In this document: positions 10,525-22,693 of the stretch, in pieces
Layout of the letters: the number at the start of each line of letters is the position of its first letter
Position numbering within the stretch: position 1 is the first letter of the stretch
NCBI GenBank assembly: GCA_029582265.1
Contig: CM055823.1
Location: 23,075,290 to 23,139,289 of the forward strand
DNA from: Zoroaster sp. YZ-2022
Taxonomy: Eukaryota > Echinodermata > Asteroidea > Forcipulatida > Zoroasteridae
Reading direction: 5' to 3'
DNA length: 64,000 nt
Notes under the pieces: model-generated
Database searches by the model: none
What the model was told of the DNA's origin: nothing
The model's input: only the letters and a program-made list of their open reading frames with translations
Made by a program: the position numbers and the translations under genes

Positions 10525-11156
10525 AGCCCCAGTCACACTGGAGGATACGACAACTTACAACAGGTTACGATCGTCTGCGACTGGAAATTACAAGGAATCG
10601 TAGAAAAGTCCTGCGACAAGTCCCGGGTAGTTGCGGGTGGTCTTGGGTAGTCGCAAGACCGAATTCGGTCTTGGGGAGGTTTTCGATCATGTTCAAAAAC
10701 CTGGCTGCGACCAAACTGGTCGTAGCTGGTCGTAGCTGGTCGTAGGTAGGTCTTCAATAGTCGTGCGATGGTCGTGCTACAAGTCTTGGGTGGTCTTACG
10801 TAGTCGTGGTTCATCGTGGGACTATCCAGTCGTCCAACAGTCGCACGACTATGCACGACTATTCGCACGACTTGTCGTGCGAATGCCCGACTAGTCACAC
10901 GAGTATGCGTGACTAGTCTTGCGACTGATCCTTGACAATCGTAGGTAGTCTTGGGTGATCGTACGACAAGTCCCTCAAGGTCTTGCGACCAGTCGTGCTA
11001 TCAGTTGGCTACAAGTCGCAGAGCAGTCGGGGACAGGTCTTATTGTGTGACTGCTAGGCCGACATCGCAGAAAAAACCTACGACCGGGCCAAGACCGCCC
11101 TAGGTCGCACGACTGACATGGTCGTAGGCAATCGCAGCTCCAATGTGACTGGGGCA
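10525..11156. mobile_element. Non-autonomous inverted-repeat element inside the Tc1-like transposon
   Basis: GCCCCAGTCACACTGGAG at 10526 pairs with CTCCAATGTGACTGGGGC ending 11155. The flanks contain TTA(A) on both sides, allowing a TTA target as used by Harbinger elements, with one unpaired base. The interior is a dense mosaic of GTCGT/TCGCACGAC-like words in both orientations, similar in style to the subterminal arrays of the Harbinger element at 17520. No coding frame of its own. Confidence 0.65.
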
Positions 11157-11720
11157 TTAATTGTAGTTTCGTCTTTGTGTCAGGATGTTCTTCGACTATT
11201 ACAGTACATGTCTGATACAGACCATCGTCCACCTGCTGATGACAGCTGAAGGTTGTTTTAGCCAGAGACCGGATTTTATCATGGTCCCGAAATGGTGGGT
11301 CCGATATCTGTAGACCCAGTGTCGCTGGCTGGTTGGTGTGTGTGGTTGGTTTCGGGTTTACGTTTTCATTTTGGTTGTAGTTCTCTAGATTTGTGATTTC
11401 ATTAAAGTTCATTGGTCCACGGTATACTTACTTGCATTCTGTGTATTATTCCTGGGTGTGCAAAAGCTCCGGTTACACAAAATTAATGAACCATAGAAAT
11501 CAACTGATGCATTACTTTCAAGCTGCAAGTCTTCCACGTGCCGCTCGTGAGCATTCTTGTGCCTTTGCAGATATCAACATGTCCTGAGCTTATGGCAAGC
11601 AGTAGCACCATAAAACTCATGCTGCGAACGCTTTACACATCTCTGCACACGCCTCCAGTAAGAAAAACAGCCAACGTCAAAATATCGTTAACTTTTATTC
11701 AATCAAACATTGCAAATTAA
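11157..11720. other. Remaining interior of the Tc1-like element, no recognised product
   Basis: A minus-strand frame starts at 11412 and runs into the nested element. It shows no motif I can identify and may be captured or old intergenic sequence. Confidence 0.4.
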
Positions 11721-11748
11721 ATTTGCGTTTCTTTTGCTGTTCAGTATA

Positions 11749-12076
11749 TTATCATGCAGATCAATCTTTCTATGTGCACTCATTCATACACCATGCATGA
11801 CACAAACACAAAATACTTACCTATTCATAGGCTAAAGAAGTGAATAAACTACATTACAACAACAAGAAAACTATGGCTTTGCTTACTGGGTGTGCTGCTG
11901 ATTGAATATTTATAAAGACAAATGGAAAACAGGGAAATCTAACAAGGGTGATGATGTAATAACCTGGCCTTTATGAAGGAAAAAGTTGAATTCGGACAGT
12001 AATTAATGAGCTAGAATCTTCCCAAATCAGTTATTTAATGTATAATAAACCGGTTTATTGAATATATTATTATTAG
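11749..12076. other. No gene recognised
   Basis: AT-rich host DNA between the Tc1-like element and a decayed LRR exon. Confidence 0.5.
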
Positions 12077-12139
12077 AAAAAAATAATAGCAGTTCATTGT
12101 ACCAGGAATATTTGATGGTTTACAAAAGTTCACTAATTT
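12077..12139 (+). pseudogene. Decayed leucine-rich-repeat exon
   Basis: After ATTATTAG, the last 45 bases align without gaps to the exon at 7400 (GGA.TTTGATGGT.TACAA then a GT donor, here GTTAGT). The reading gives IVPGIFDGLQKFTN in the right phase. The exon is 9 bp shorter, and its upstream codons in this phase include TAA and TAG. It is therefore a dead copy of the same repeat unit; the following intron also resembles sequence near 15360. Confidence 0.6.
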
Positions 12140-14971
12140 GTTAGTTTTCATGTCTTGAATTACAATCAAGCAGCATCAAGTCACCGAATCCTCTTGATTT
12201 AATTTACAATGGAGAACCGCTACATTTTTAAAGGGGGAATTCATATTTGGCTATTGAACAATATGATTCAGTATTTTCAGTCGTAAATGTATATTTAGGA
12301 TTTAAGAAATATCTTGCAATTAATTGTTGTATTTAATGAAGAGAGTTTGGTAATTGAAAATTTATTTTCAAAAAATCAATAAATTGTCCCACACTATAAC
12401 ACTCGTCAATGGAGGGTAGTATGCCACCGAACCATTTTTAATGTCGATGCACTTAAAGATATATCGCCCGTCTTTGGCTAAGACGACCCACAAAATAGAA
12501 TTGATGAAGTGAACGAATTTTGAAAGATAATATCGTTGTTAAACGAAATAATTTTTTTTAAATTCGGATATCGGAAACTGTAAATAAAAGCTATGATTCA
12601 AACGCACTTGATACTGATTTCAAACGAACGTACGACGGTCATTGCATCACTGGCCAAAACGAAAAAATACAAGATAAACAAAATTGATTCCACCTTATTT
12701 TAACCACATGAAAATGCATATAAATATGTTCAAATAATGGAAACATTGGCGGTAACACGCGGAGAGGGGGAAGGAATGGGGAATTTGCCCCGAAACCCGA
12801 ACCACTGCCCCTGACCAAAGACCATTAAGCAAAGAGAATATACGCGAGCTTTTCTTCTCGGACTAGTCAATATTATCTATAGACTTGATCCCAATTACCT
12901 GAACTCCATTCGTGTAAAACCAAATGTATTGGTTTATAAGAGTACCTTATTTTTGGTGTAAAATTTTAGCTCCCCCAACCCCCTCCCCCTAGCCGCTACT
13001 GAACTGAAATTATCGGAGTTTGCATTCTTACTCAAAGCAGACGACTGGGACTAATTGTATTCAGGAGTACCAAGTTTCTTGTTATTCAAACAAGATTTCG
13101 TTCGTTGCATTCATGCTTTGTAAAGCAGAGAAGAGTTCTAAGGCTAATAGTATTCAGGGTTTGTGTTCTTATTCAAAGCAGATTTCGTTGGGTAACATTA
13201 ATTATTATTCGGGAGTACCAAGTTTATTATTGTTAACCAAAAAAGATTTCATTCGTTTCAATCATGACATAGCATGCCATCTTGTTATTCATAAAATATT
13301 TTGGTTGATTTTTATTAAGGGACATGCATTCCCAACTTTTAAAAGTGAGGGTACGGGGCGGTATATGAATAATTGTCCCCACTATTAATGACCCCTAACA
13401 TATTGTTTGGCTAACTATTAATGACCCATAAATATAGAGCATTGTGTGCAATGATATCTTTTATATGTTTTATTTTTATTAATCTATGTAAATGTGATTG
13501 CTAAGTTTCCTTTCCTTATCCTCTTGCATTATGCCCTTCGCGGGTGCTGCCAATATTATACATTAAGTCTCCCTCGGTTGTTTGCTGTGATTGTTGGGGG
13601 ACGGGGGTGCTTTTCATTTGGGGTGTAGGTGGGAGTGTCTTCGCACTTGGGGCCTCTTTTGGGTTTTGCTTGGGATCCAGTTGTCGGCACCCGTGGTGGG
13701 ACTTTTTGTGTAATGTGTCTCTTTTTAACTTTCCTTATTTACTTTATAGCCCAAAGTTATATTTCTTTTCTTGTATATTTATATTTTAATAATGTTTGTA
13801 TTGTCTTCCCTGGGCACATTTTGAAAAAAAGTGTTCTACTGAAAGGTCTTCTCAGGTTAAATAATAAATAAATAAATAAAATAAATATAGGCCCCCTAAT
13901 GCCCAAAATAATTATGTACGCCTACAGTGAATCCTGAGGAGCAATTTTTTTTCTTGCAATCCCATAATTCGTAAAAGTCATCATAAAGCGCTAAGAGCGC
14001 ACAACTGAGCATCTTCATCCCAAACAATTCCCTTACACTGAGGCTCACCCATGCAGAGTGGCAGAAAAAGGCGGTTCCAGGCAATGGTGCTAACATCGTC
14101 TTTTCTAAAGCCGCTCCCTTCAAAATCGTCGTTGGTTATAGGTTGAGATTCACCGTCATCATGAGCTAGAACACTTATTTTAATTAATTAATTTATTTGT
14201 TATTTTAATAAAGAAAAATAAATCACAAACTCGCAATTGTTTTGCTCTGAATAAAATGATGTCTAAAAGTGGGGAGGTGCTGTGCAACCCGGGTTGCTTC
14301 CCATATTCATGTTTCTGCATGACCCCCCCCCCCCCCCCACACACACACATACACACACTTCTAAAGTAGCTATCAACGCCCATGGTTGTGCGCTGCAGTA
14401 CTTCGTTGTACATTATGTACATACAATTCAAAATTATCCCCCACTACGGTCACAAAAACGTCTTTGTATCTAGCCTTATGGGCAGAAATAACGCTTGCAA
14501 GACATTTGACATGATATGTACACGTACCTGAGAGCACACTCGACGTCATAAGAATGTCATCGGTTCATAGCTACATGTATGTCCTAATCCGGTATTATCG
14601 CATATTGACTAGTAAAATAATATAAATCATCTCCTCTCCTTTACGCATACTTATATGAACTTAATGCTCTAGTTCAAGGATGGCGCTTGGTATAACAATG
14701 ATATAAATATTGACGTCACTGGTTGCTCATCAAAGACATGCATACTTCAATCATAAAAACTTTCCTCACACAGTAATCAACAGTACTGTTACAAACATTT
14801 TATTTATAATCGCTTGAATTTACATGACGACATGTTTGTTTTCGATGTGATTTTTTCGGTCAGTGTCTCAAATAAAGCTTATAACTTCCTTAACCCCAGA
14901 TAATAGCAATTCAACATTGCAATCTGTTTTTACCGTCGATCAAATTGGCCCAAATATTCAGATTGTTTGAT
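12140..14971. other. No gene recognised
   Basis: AT-rich intergenic or intronic DNA with a TAAATAAA run at 13862 and a poly-C/ACAC microsatellite at 14323-14358. Frames in 13020-14123 show no conserved motifs. Confidence 0.5.
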
Positions 14972-15247
14972 ACTTGTGTCCTTGAGCAAGACACTTAATC
15001 ATAATTGCTTCTCTCCACCCAGGGGTTAAATGGGTACCTGTGAAGGCAGAGTTGGTTTGCTCTATATGCGCTAGAAATGGCAGCAATTGAGCTGTATACT
15101 CCCCAGGGAGCTGATATGGTTTCAGGAATGATTTATGAGCCTTATGAGCCTTATGAGCAGGGATAATAATATAATGCGCCTTGAGCACCACTTAGTTGGT
15201 GGATACGTGCGCTATATAAATCCACACATTATTATTATTATTATTAT
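14972..15247 (+). mobile_element. SINE fragment, 5'-truncated, ATT tail
   Basis: About 90 percent like the body and tail of the full SINE at 41776-42135, starting at ACTTGTGTCCTTGAGCAAGA and ending in (ATT)n. The tRNA-like head is missing. The word CCTTATGAG is present three times here against two there. 5' truncation is usual for LINE-mobilised copies. Confidence 0.8.
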
Positions 15248-16809
15248 GATAGCGTTTCGCAACTATACTTTCTTGAAAATCTGAGAACTTTGATAAGTAT
15301 TACCAATGTATTTGGATCCACTGATCTAGATTATCGATACAAGCTCAATTACTTGTCATAAATTTCAATCAAGCAGTAACACATCGAACAATCAAGCTAG
15401 ATGGTGACCTAGATGGTGACCTGTGAAACTAGGTAGACTTCTACTAGTGGGTGAACGGCAAGCCCAGCCATGTCATGTCTCTCTCTGGTAGGGCTCAGTT
15501 GATAGGTTTTCCTGACCTCCAGATGTTTTTAATTGTGTTTTTGATGTTGTTCACACATAATAACAACTATGGTTATTATGTGTAACAGTTCTATAAAACT
15601 TAAGAGCACGAATTACTTCGGCATTATCGAGCTGGGTCGATAAAGTGATCATAATGTGTGTAAAATCCAAACACGTCAATTTACACAATCCTTTGGGGTG
15701 GCATTCCAATTCAGTGTTTTGTCTTAATAATTGAGAGCCCCATCTAAGACAATAAATTTAACAAAATGAACCCTACCCTAAGCCCAGGACCATTTAAGTA
15801 GGGGATTTGTAAGTGTGGAACACAAAAATAGAAGCCCCATCCTATTTTTCTCAATCAGGATGTCCCCAACAATTCTCTGTAAACTAAAGAACCTAATACA
15901 TTTTGACCATCTATCAGCTAAAACAGTAACTACAAAATAAACACAACATTAACAACATTCTTTTCTCAATGGCTTTGCAGTACATTTTATTGAATTTATC
16001 AATTTCAAAATTTTAATATTGAAATGTTAATTCATAAAATTAATTAATTCATCACAAAAATTCTTTATCTCCAAACAGTCAAGTTAATTATAACTTCATA
16101 AAATTGCACTTCCCTTCAAGGAAACAACACAAACATGACAAAAGAGATACTAGGTCAAGCGCGTACAGGTACCTTTAATGATTCAATGGGTTAAAACAAT
16201 ATTTATATCGCCAATGTTTGAGTGCTTAATTATTTTAGAAAACCAAAAACACACAGAGGTCAGGGTGTTCTTGGGGTCTTCACAAACCTTTTTGAGGAAT
16301 ACCACCCCCCCATCACACACGCACCTTTTCCTGAAGGAGAAATAAAAATACAATGCACAATACATGGGACCTGAATGTATACGCGCAAACCTCAAGATCA
16401 AATACAAATTCTTAAGTAGGTTCATTTCAAAATTCAAGTCAGTCACTGATGATATGTGAAACACTTAAATTCAATGCAAGAATTATCCATTTTAAAATGT
16501 CCAACATTAGAAGACAAATGTATAATGTTTAGTGTTTGTAAGTTCTCTGAATGGGTTCATCAATAAATATGTATTGACCGTGTTTAACCGGCAATTTAAG
16601 GAATTTTATTTTGTTTTCAATGGAACATTTGTCAGAAGCTTGGTTTAACCATTGAGGAAGGAACCTTTCTCCATGGTTTAACAGTTAAAAAGTGTAAAAG
16701 GTTTGGTACATATTTACTGTAAAACCATGATTGTGACGATTATTTTAAATGATGAAAAAGAAAATTGCCGTAAAATAGTGGAAGACACGGGTGATACATC
16801 TTTAATAAT
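15248..16809. other. No gene recognised
   Basis: AT-rich DNA. Near 15270 a stretch reading LENLRTLISITNVFG in one frame may be a further decayed LRR unit; it lacks clear splice sites. Confidence 0.4.
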
Positions 16810-17519
16810 ACCAGAGAAATCACATCTATCATACAAATACCATCAAAGGCAGTGTACAGTAACCGACCTGTGGAATAATAAGACCAGAGAAATCACATCT
16901 ATCATACAAATACCATCAAAGGCAGTGTACAGTAACCGACCTGTGGAATAATAAGACCAGAGAAATCACATCTATCATACCAATACCATCAAAGGCAGTG
17001 TACAGTAACCAACCTGTGGAATAATAAGACCAGAGAAATCACAGCTATCATACAAATACCATCAAAGGCAGTGTACAGCAACCAACCTGTGGAATAATAA
17101 GACCAGAGAAATCACAGCTATCATACAAATACCATCAAAGGCAGTGTACAGTAACCAACCTGTGGAATAATAAGACCAGAGAAATCACAGCTATCATACA
17201 AATACCATCAAAGGCAGTGTACAGTAACCGACCTGTGGAATAATAAGACCAGAGAAATCACAGCTATCATACAAATACCATCAAAGGCAGTGTACAGTAA
17301 CCGACCTGTGGAATAATAAGACCAGAGAAATCACAGCTATCATACAAATACCATCAAAGGCAGTGTACAGTAACCGACCTGTGGAATAATAAGACCAGAG
17401 AAATCACAGCTATCATACAAATACCATCAAAGGCAGTGTACAGTAACCGACCTGTGGAATAATAAGACCAGAGAAATCACAGCTATCATACAAATACCAT
17501 CAAAGGCAGTGTACAGTAA
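16810..17519. repeat. 73-bp minisatellite, about ten units
   Basis: Units start ACCAGAGAAATCACAGCTAT and include GGCAGTGTACAGTAACCGAC. They begin at 16810, 16883, 16956 and so on every 73 bases, with few differences (CATCTATC in early units, CAGCTATC later). The tenth unit is interrupted after ...GTACAGTAA by the Harbinger element and resumes at 25811 with CCGACCTGTGGAA. Confidence 0.95.
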
Positions 17520-18015
17520 TGCTGGGTTTACACTAGGCCACGATGTCCACGATCGCCACGATTTGAGAGAATCGTGATGAGCGTGGGGGGTCGTGGGATC
17601 GAATCGTGATGATCTTGAGGGAGCTTGGTGGAATCGTGATGATCTTGACAAAATTTTTGACTGTCAAAAATATTGTCACGATTATCACGATTTGACGCCA
17701 AACCTTGAGAGAGCGTGATAGAACGTGGGAATCGTAGTAGAGCGTAGTAGAGCTTAACAGACCTTAACAGAGCGTAACAGACCTTGATGCGCCATCGTAG
17801 GGGATCTTGGTGAATTTGGAAACACGATTCCTTCAAGTTTCACAACGATCCCACCACGTTTCTATCACGCGCTATCACGCTCTACTACGATTCGTCAAGA
17901 TACATTGAGTAGCATGAGTAATTTCATCACGCTCTGACACGTTCTGCTACGATCATCCCGATTGGCTCCCACGCTCTGTCACGCTCTGATAGGTTCCCGC
18001 GCGATTCCCACGATG
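17520..18015. repeat. Left subterminal motif array of the Harbinger element
   Basis: Dense repeats of AATCGTGATGATCTTG, AGAGCGTGATAGAACGTGG and CCTTAACAGAGCGTAACAG-like words, first in one orientation then (after about 17830) inverted. The matching array is at 25470-25807. Such motifs may be binding sites for the element's DNA-binding protein; that is inference. Confidence 0.7.
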
Positions 18016-18117
18016 TGTATGGAAGGGCTCCAGCGCTCTCAAAGATTCATTGCGTTTTCAACAACTTTGACCCAGTTTTTGGATTTGACTTGTAGAACAG
18101 AAGTTTGATCATCAAAG

Positions 18118-18534
18118 ATGCCAGCCAAAAGAAGAAGGAAGGCCTCTGCCAATAATGACAAGGCTTCTGCACCTCCTCCACCACCGCCAGCAGCTGAAGA
18201 AGCCCCAGCAGAAGTCCATGCAGAGCCAGCGCCAAGATCACCTACCCCACCCCCACAAGAAGAGCTCCCAGACCTGCCAGCCACCCAGAAGAGGGCCAGG
18301 GTGCAGAGGACCATGACCTCCTACAGTGAGCTACAAAAGGAGGAGATCATAGAGTTCCTGAAGGCCAACCCCTCCCTCTATGAAAAGCGCAGAGCCGACT
18401 ACAAGAACATCCAGCTCAAGGAGAGTTTGTGGCAGCAACAGGCAGACAAGATGGGCACAACCGGCAATGAGGGACCTGGGACCTGGAGCATGATGACCAG
18501 TGAAGAGCTCCCTGCCCCTCCCCCAGTGACATAG
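18118..18534 (+). CDS. MADF/Myb-like protein of the Harbinger element
   Basis: The 138-residue frame has a basic start (MPAKRRRKA), a Pro/Ala-rich low-complexity region (about residues 20-60) and the beginning of a MADF (Myb/SANT-like) domain: EIIEFLKANPSLYEKRRADY, then a helix with LWQQQADKMG. The domain is cut after its first half; the last 25 residues are unrelated and the stop is at 18534. No convincing donor site was seen, so an internal deletion is likely. In Harbinger elements a Myb-like partner binds subterminal DNA and helps import the transposase. It diverges from the transposase gene, as is usual. Confidence 0.65.
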   Translation: MPAKRRRKASANNDKASAPPPPPPAAEEAPAEVHAEPAPRSPTPPPQEELPDLPATQKRARVQRTMTSYSELQKEEIIEFLKANPSLYEKRRADYKNIQLKESLWQQQADKMGTTGNEGPGTWSMMTSEELPAPPPVT

Positions 18535-18635
18535 ACACTGACACGTTGCCCTTCTCCAGTGAAGCATGGTGGTGTTACTGTGCTTCCGAAGGTTGTCTTT
18601 TTAGACAAAAAAACAACATTGAAAATTTCTATTGG

Positions 18636-18769
18636 TGTGATATTTTGGGATTGGGGTTTAGAATAACGTGGTCTACAAAATGGCTACCTGTTATGCGACT
18701 GCTCAAGTCATTTATTCAAACTATAGAGAGCGCACTTCAACATACATGGCAATGGATACAACTATCACA
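18636..18769 (-). repeat. 3' LTR of Gypsy element 1
   Basis: 134 bp, TG...CA ends, one mismatch to the other LTR (GAGAG versus GAGGG near 18727). Confidence 0.95.
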
Positions 18770-19217
18770 TTCCTCCCCCCTTAAATGTTACATGTACAGA
18801 AATTACGAAAATGTATTGCTGTCTATGTTACTATTATGAATAAAAAAAAACAATAGTAGCAATACCCAAATTGTTTGTTGTAACAACCTTCATTCTAACA
18901 ATGAAGTTAATAAAGTGATGAGCACATTTGTTTGAACATAAATACCAGATGTCCTTTTGAAGTGAATTTGTACTGTCAAAAACAAGTCAACTGTCTAATT
19001 ATGCATGAGTTGTCTTGATGTTAGGCACACAAAAAGTATCTTCTTTAAAACATTGTTTTGCATAATCAACACAGGATTTTTTATATTTTTTTTTAAATTT
19101 AACCTTCAAATTGAACTCAAAACATTGTACCCTAGTACACGTTCATGTACAATATAATACTCATGTACATGTAAGTTTTGGTTTGAACTTCGTATTTTAT
19201 TTTATTTTATTTTTTTT

Positions 19218-19427
19218 TTACAAATCCAATCTCTTAGGTGGTTGACGTATCCTTTGAGGATATCGCTTTTCTGGTATTACTTGTGTAGATTCGTCAAGCT
19301 TGGTACTATCTTGTAACTCTCCATTTGATTTTTGTACAACTTGGTCTTTGGAAGTGTGAGCCTTGTGCTTCACTGGAGATGTTTTTGTTCCATGTTTTTG
19401 GTCAGTTTGCTTCCCATTGACAGTCAT
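19218..19427 (-). pseudogene. C-terminal end of Gypsy 1 Pol in another frame
   Basis: Continues the pol frame after a one-base shift near 19420. It ends RYPQRIRQPPKRLDL, the basic tail typical of Gypsy Pol C termini. Confidence 0.6.
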
Positions 19428-21905
19428 CCTGCTTTTTGTTGGATGAATGGAACTGAGTCAAATCCAGAGGTTCGTGACTTCCAGGAATGACTGTTTGTGG
19501 AGTAGTCTCTGGACTTTCTTCCAGTGATGGCAACACATGATCAATGTGCACAAACCTGTTCTTATCATTTTTGTACACATGTACTATATATGTACGAGGA
19601 CCACAGATTTTTACCACCTTACCTGGTAACCACTTCACCAAACTGTTTTCGTGACTCTTCACCCTAACCTTTTGGTCAACTGTCAGAGTTCTTTCTTTTA
19701 CTCTGCCCTTGTCATGAAACTCTCTTTGTTTTGCTTGTTTGTTTTCTACTGACTCTGCCAAATTTGGCTTCAACAATGAAAATCTTGTCCGAGGTTTCCT
19801 CTTGAGAAACAACTCGGCAGGTGTTTGACCTGTGGTTGCTTGTGGTGTGTTTCTGTAAGTTATCAGGAAATTTGCCAATTTATGGTGAACTGACAACTTT
19901 TGTTTTCTCGGATTTGGATCCAGAAATTGCTTTATCAGAGCTCTTTTCACAGTTTGTACTGTACGCTCTGCTGCCCCATTTGAAGCAGGATGGTATGGTG
20001 GCACTCGAGTATGTTTTATGCCATTGTTTACCATGCAATCCTTAAATTCAACTGATGTGAATTGTGGACCATTGTCCGATACAATTTCTTCTGGTAATCC
20101 GTAGGATGAGAATAACCTCCTCAGGATGTCCAAAGTTTTGCCCGTGGTGGTAGTCCTCATCGGATATACTTCCACCCACTTAGAGTGACTATCTATTACT
20201 ATCAACATATGCTGTCCCTTCAACTCAGCAAAATCGATATGTAATCTTTGCCAAATTCTACAAGGCCATTCCCAAGTTTTGAGTGGTGCGGCTTGTGGTG
20301 CCTTTCGAACAGAGAGACAAGTACTACACCCATTTACAAGGGTTTCTACGTCTTTATCTAATCCTGGCCACCACAAATAACTACGTGCTAAGCCTTTCAT
20401 ACGACATATGCCCAAGTGTTGTTCATGAAGATCGTCTAATAATCTAGATCTAAATCTTGGTGGAATGATCACCCGGAATCCCCACAAGATACAACCTTTG
20501 TCTACTGACAATTCATTTCTACGAATGAAATATGGTTTCATGTTTTCATCTTGAACATAACCTGGCCATCCGGTAGCTACATACTCATACACCCTCGATA
20601 ACACAGGATCTTTCCGTGTTTCTCTACTGATGTCATTTGCTGTCACTGGTAATTCGTCTACATAAGGGAAATACTTAATCTCTACTTGTGACTCTACCCG
20701 GCTAGGTAATCTCGATAATGCGTCCGCATTCCCATGATCTACTGAGCATTTATATGCAATGTCATATGTATAGGCAGACAAAATAATCGCCCATCTTTGC
20801 ATTCGTGCTGCAGCCAATGTTGGTATAGGTGACTGTGGATTGAAAATGGTAGTCAGTGGCTTATGGTCCGTAATCAACGTGAATTTACGGCCATACAGAT
20901 ATTTGTGAAACTTTTTCACACCAAATATCAGTGCCAATGCTTCTCGCTCAATTTGCGCGTAGTTTTTCTCACTAGCGGACAAAGTACGTGAGGCAAATGC
21001 AATAGGTCGTTCTTCCCCATCTGACATTACATGGGAAATCACAGCACCTACCCCATAGGCTGAAGCATCGCATGCCAAGCGAAGTTCTTTGCTGACATCA
21101 TAATGGACTAACCATGTACTTTCCATCAACCTAAATTTACTTTGCTTGAAAGCAGTCTCGCAGGATTTGGACCAATTCCACTTCACATCCTTGCGCAAGA
21201 GCTCGTTTAAAGGATGCAACAGTGTAGACACATTTGGAATAAATTTCCCATAGTAATTTAAGAGTCCCAGATAAGATCTGAGCTCCGCAATGTTATTTGG
21301 ACTTGGCGCCTGCCTGATCGCTTCCAGCTTTTCAGCTGTAGGATGGATACCCTTAGCATCTACCACATGACCCAAATATTCTACTGAAGGTTTACACCAT
21401 TCACATTTCTGGCGTTTTACCCGTACACTGTACTTTTCCAAACGCATTAGGACTTCATCCAGAATTTGTTTGTGCTTTTGTTCAGTTGGCGCAGAGATTA
21501 GAATGTCATCTAAGTAACACACTACACCTTCTATGCCCTGCAAAATTTGATCCATAACACCTTGAAAAATCCCTGGAGCCGAAGACACTCCAAAAGCTAA
21601 TCTGTTAAACTGGAAAAGCCCCAAGTGTGTATTTACGGTCAAATACTTCTTTGAATCTGCATCTAACTCAAGTTGTTGGTATGCATGGGAGAGATCTATT
21701 TTCGAAAATACTTTTCCCCCTTCAAGAGTGGCAAACAAATGTTCTGCGTTTGGCAAAGTATATTGTGTGTCATCTAATACTTTATTGATTGACACCTTAT
21801 AGTCCACACATAAGCGCAAATGTCCATCTGGCTTTGGTACTGGTACGAGCGGTGATGCCCAGTCACTGCGCTCAACCTTTGTGATGATTCCATCATCCTG
21901 AAGGC
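19402..21905 (-). pseudogene. Gypsy 1 reverse transcriptase, RNase H and integrase
   Basis: One long frame (ATG at 21819, coding clearly upstream to about 21905) gives reverse transcriptase with FSKIDLSHAYQQL and the catalytic VVCYLDDIL (near residue 103), then RNase H (CDASAYGVGA, a FHKYLYG/TDHKPL block, NADALSR). The integrase follows with an HHCC zinc site (HEQH...CSTC), catalytic residues in LHIDF, VSDNGPQF and SNGAAERT, and a C-terminal strand-rich region. These convert the RNA to DNA and insert it. The frame is separated from protease by a one-base shift near 21903 and from its C-terminal tail near 19420. Confidence 0.92.
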
Positions 21906-22690
21906 GCTTTTAGTTCTTGCTCAATGTTTCCCTTGAGCGCGTATGGTACAGGGCGTGGTTTGAAAAATACTGGCTTTGCATTTTCCTTTACATGGATATG
22001 GGCTTTGAATCCAGTAATTGGCCCACCTTTCTCACTGAAAACTGATCCATACTTTGACTTCAAACCCGAAATGTCTCCTTCGGACTTGTTCAAAGATAGT
22101 TCTTCATCTGCTTTCTGGGGTGGTATATCTCGAACCTTGAAGATATTCTGCCAATCTATCTTTATCTTGGCCAACCAATCTCGACCAAACAATGAAGGCT
22201 TGTCTCCAGGCACTACATACAAAACAAGTGTATGTGTCTGGTTGTCATACCTGACTGGTACAGTAAGCTTCCCCAACACGTTGATTGTTTCTCCAATGTA
22301 GCTCTTCAATCTCACAGATGATTTTTGCAATGGCCATGAAGATAACTGGTTGTGATACACAGTATCAGAAACGATGGAAACCGCTGCTCCAGTGTCCAAT
22401 TCCATTTCTACTGGAGACCCTGAAATGTCTATGGTAAGTAGAACTCCCTGTTTAGGTGAACGCAACAAGCTAACAGTGTAAACACAGCAGTCGTCGTCTG
22501 ATTCCTCAGAATCTTGTGTCATTTGTTTCACTGATTTCTTGTCGGCTCCCTTTGTTTGGCTTTTTGACTTTTTCCGGCAAGCCTTGGCAATATGTCCCAC
22601 CTTTTTGCAGAAATAGCAGGTTGCACTCTTAAATGGACATTCCTTAGGCGAGTGTGCCTCTAAACATCGATAACACGATGAACTTGAAGA
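21893..22690 (-). pseudogene. Gypsy 1 nucleocapsid zinc knuckles and protease
   Basis: After the gag stop the same frame continues with two zinc knuckles, CYRCLEAHSPKEC and CYFCKKVGHIAKAC. The aspartic protease follows, with catalytic ELDTGAAVSIVS and a FGRDWL flap-distal segment. It ends at a premature stop near 21893 caused by a one-base shift before the reverse transcriptase. Confidence 0.85.
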
Positions 22691-22693
22691 ACT

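Larger units (their letters stand above)
8887..11746 (-). mobile_element. Tc1-like (DD34E) DNA transposon, decayed
   Basis: Inverted ends TACTCATCAGCAAAAGAAAC (8887) and, reversed, TACTGAACAGCAAAAGAAAC (11746) are flanked by TA (8885-8886, 11747-11748), the IS630/Tc1/mariner target. The minus-strand transposase (9072-10127) is broken. A second inverted-repeat element (10525-11156) sits inside. At 10171-10205 TGTAACCGGGG pairs with CCCCGTCGGTTACA as a strong hairpin of unknown meaning. The element is longer than a standard 1.3-2 kb Tc1 because of inserted DNA. Confidence 0.85.

Noticed and set aside
14323..14358. Structured poly-C/AC signal.
   Set aside because: Ordinary microsatellite.
16810..17519. 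CRISPR-like array.
   Set aside because: Units are contiguous 73-bp repeats without variable spacers; it is a minisatellite.
17427..17836. Minus-strand Ser/His/Arg-rich frames.
   Set aside because: They arise from the subterminal motif array and are not conserved proteins.
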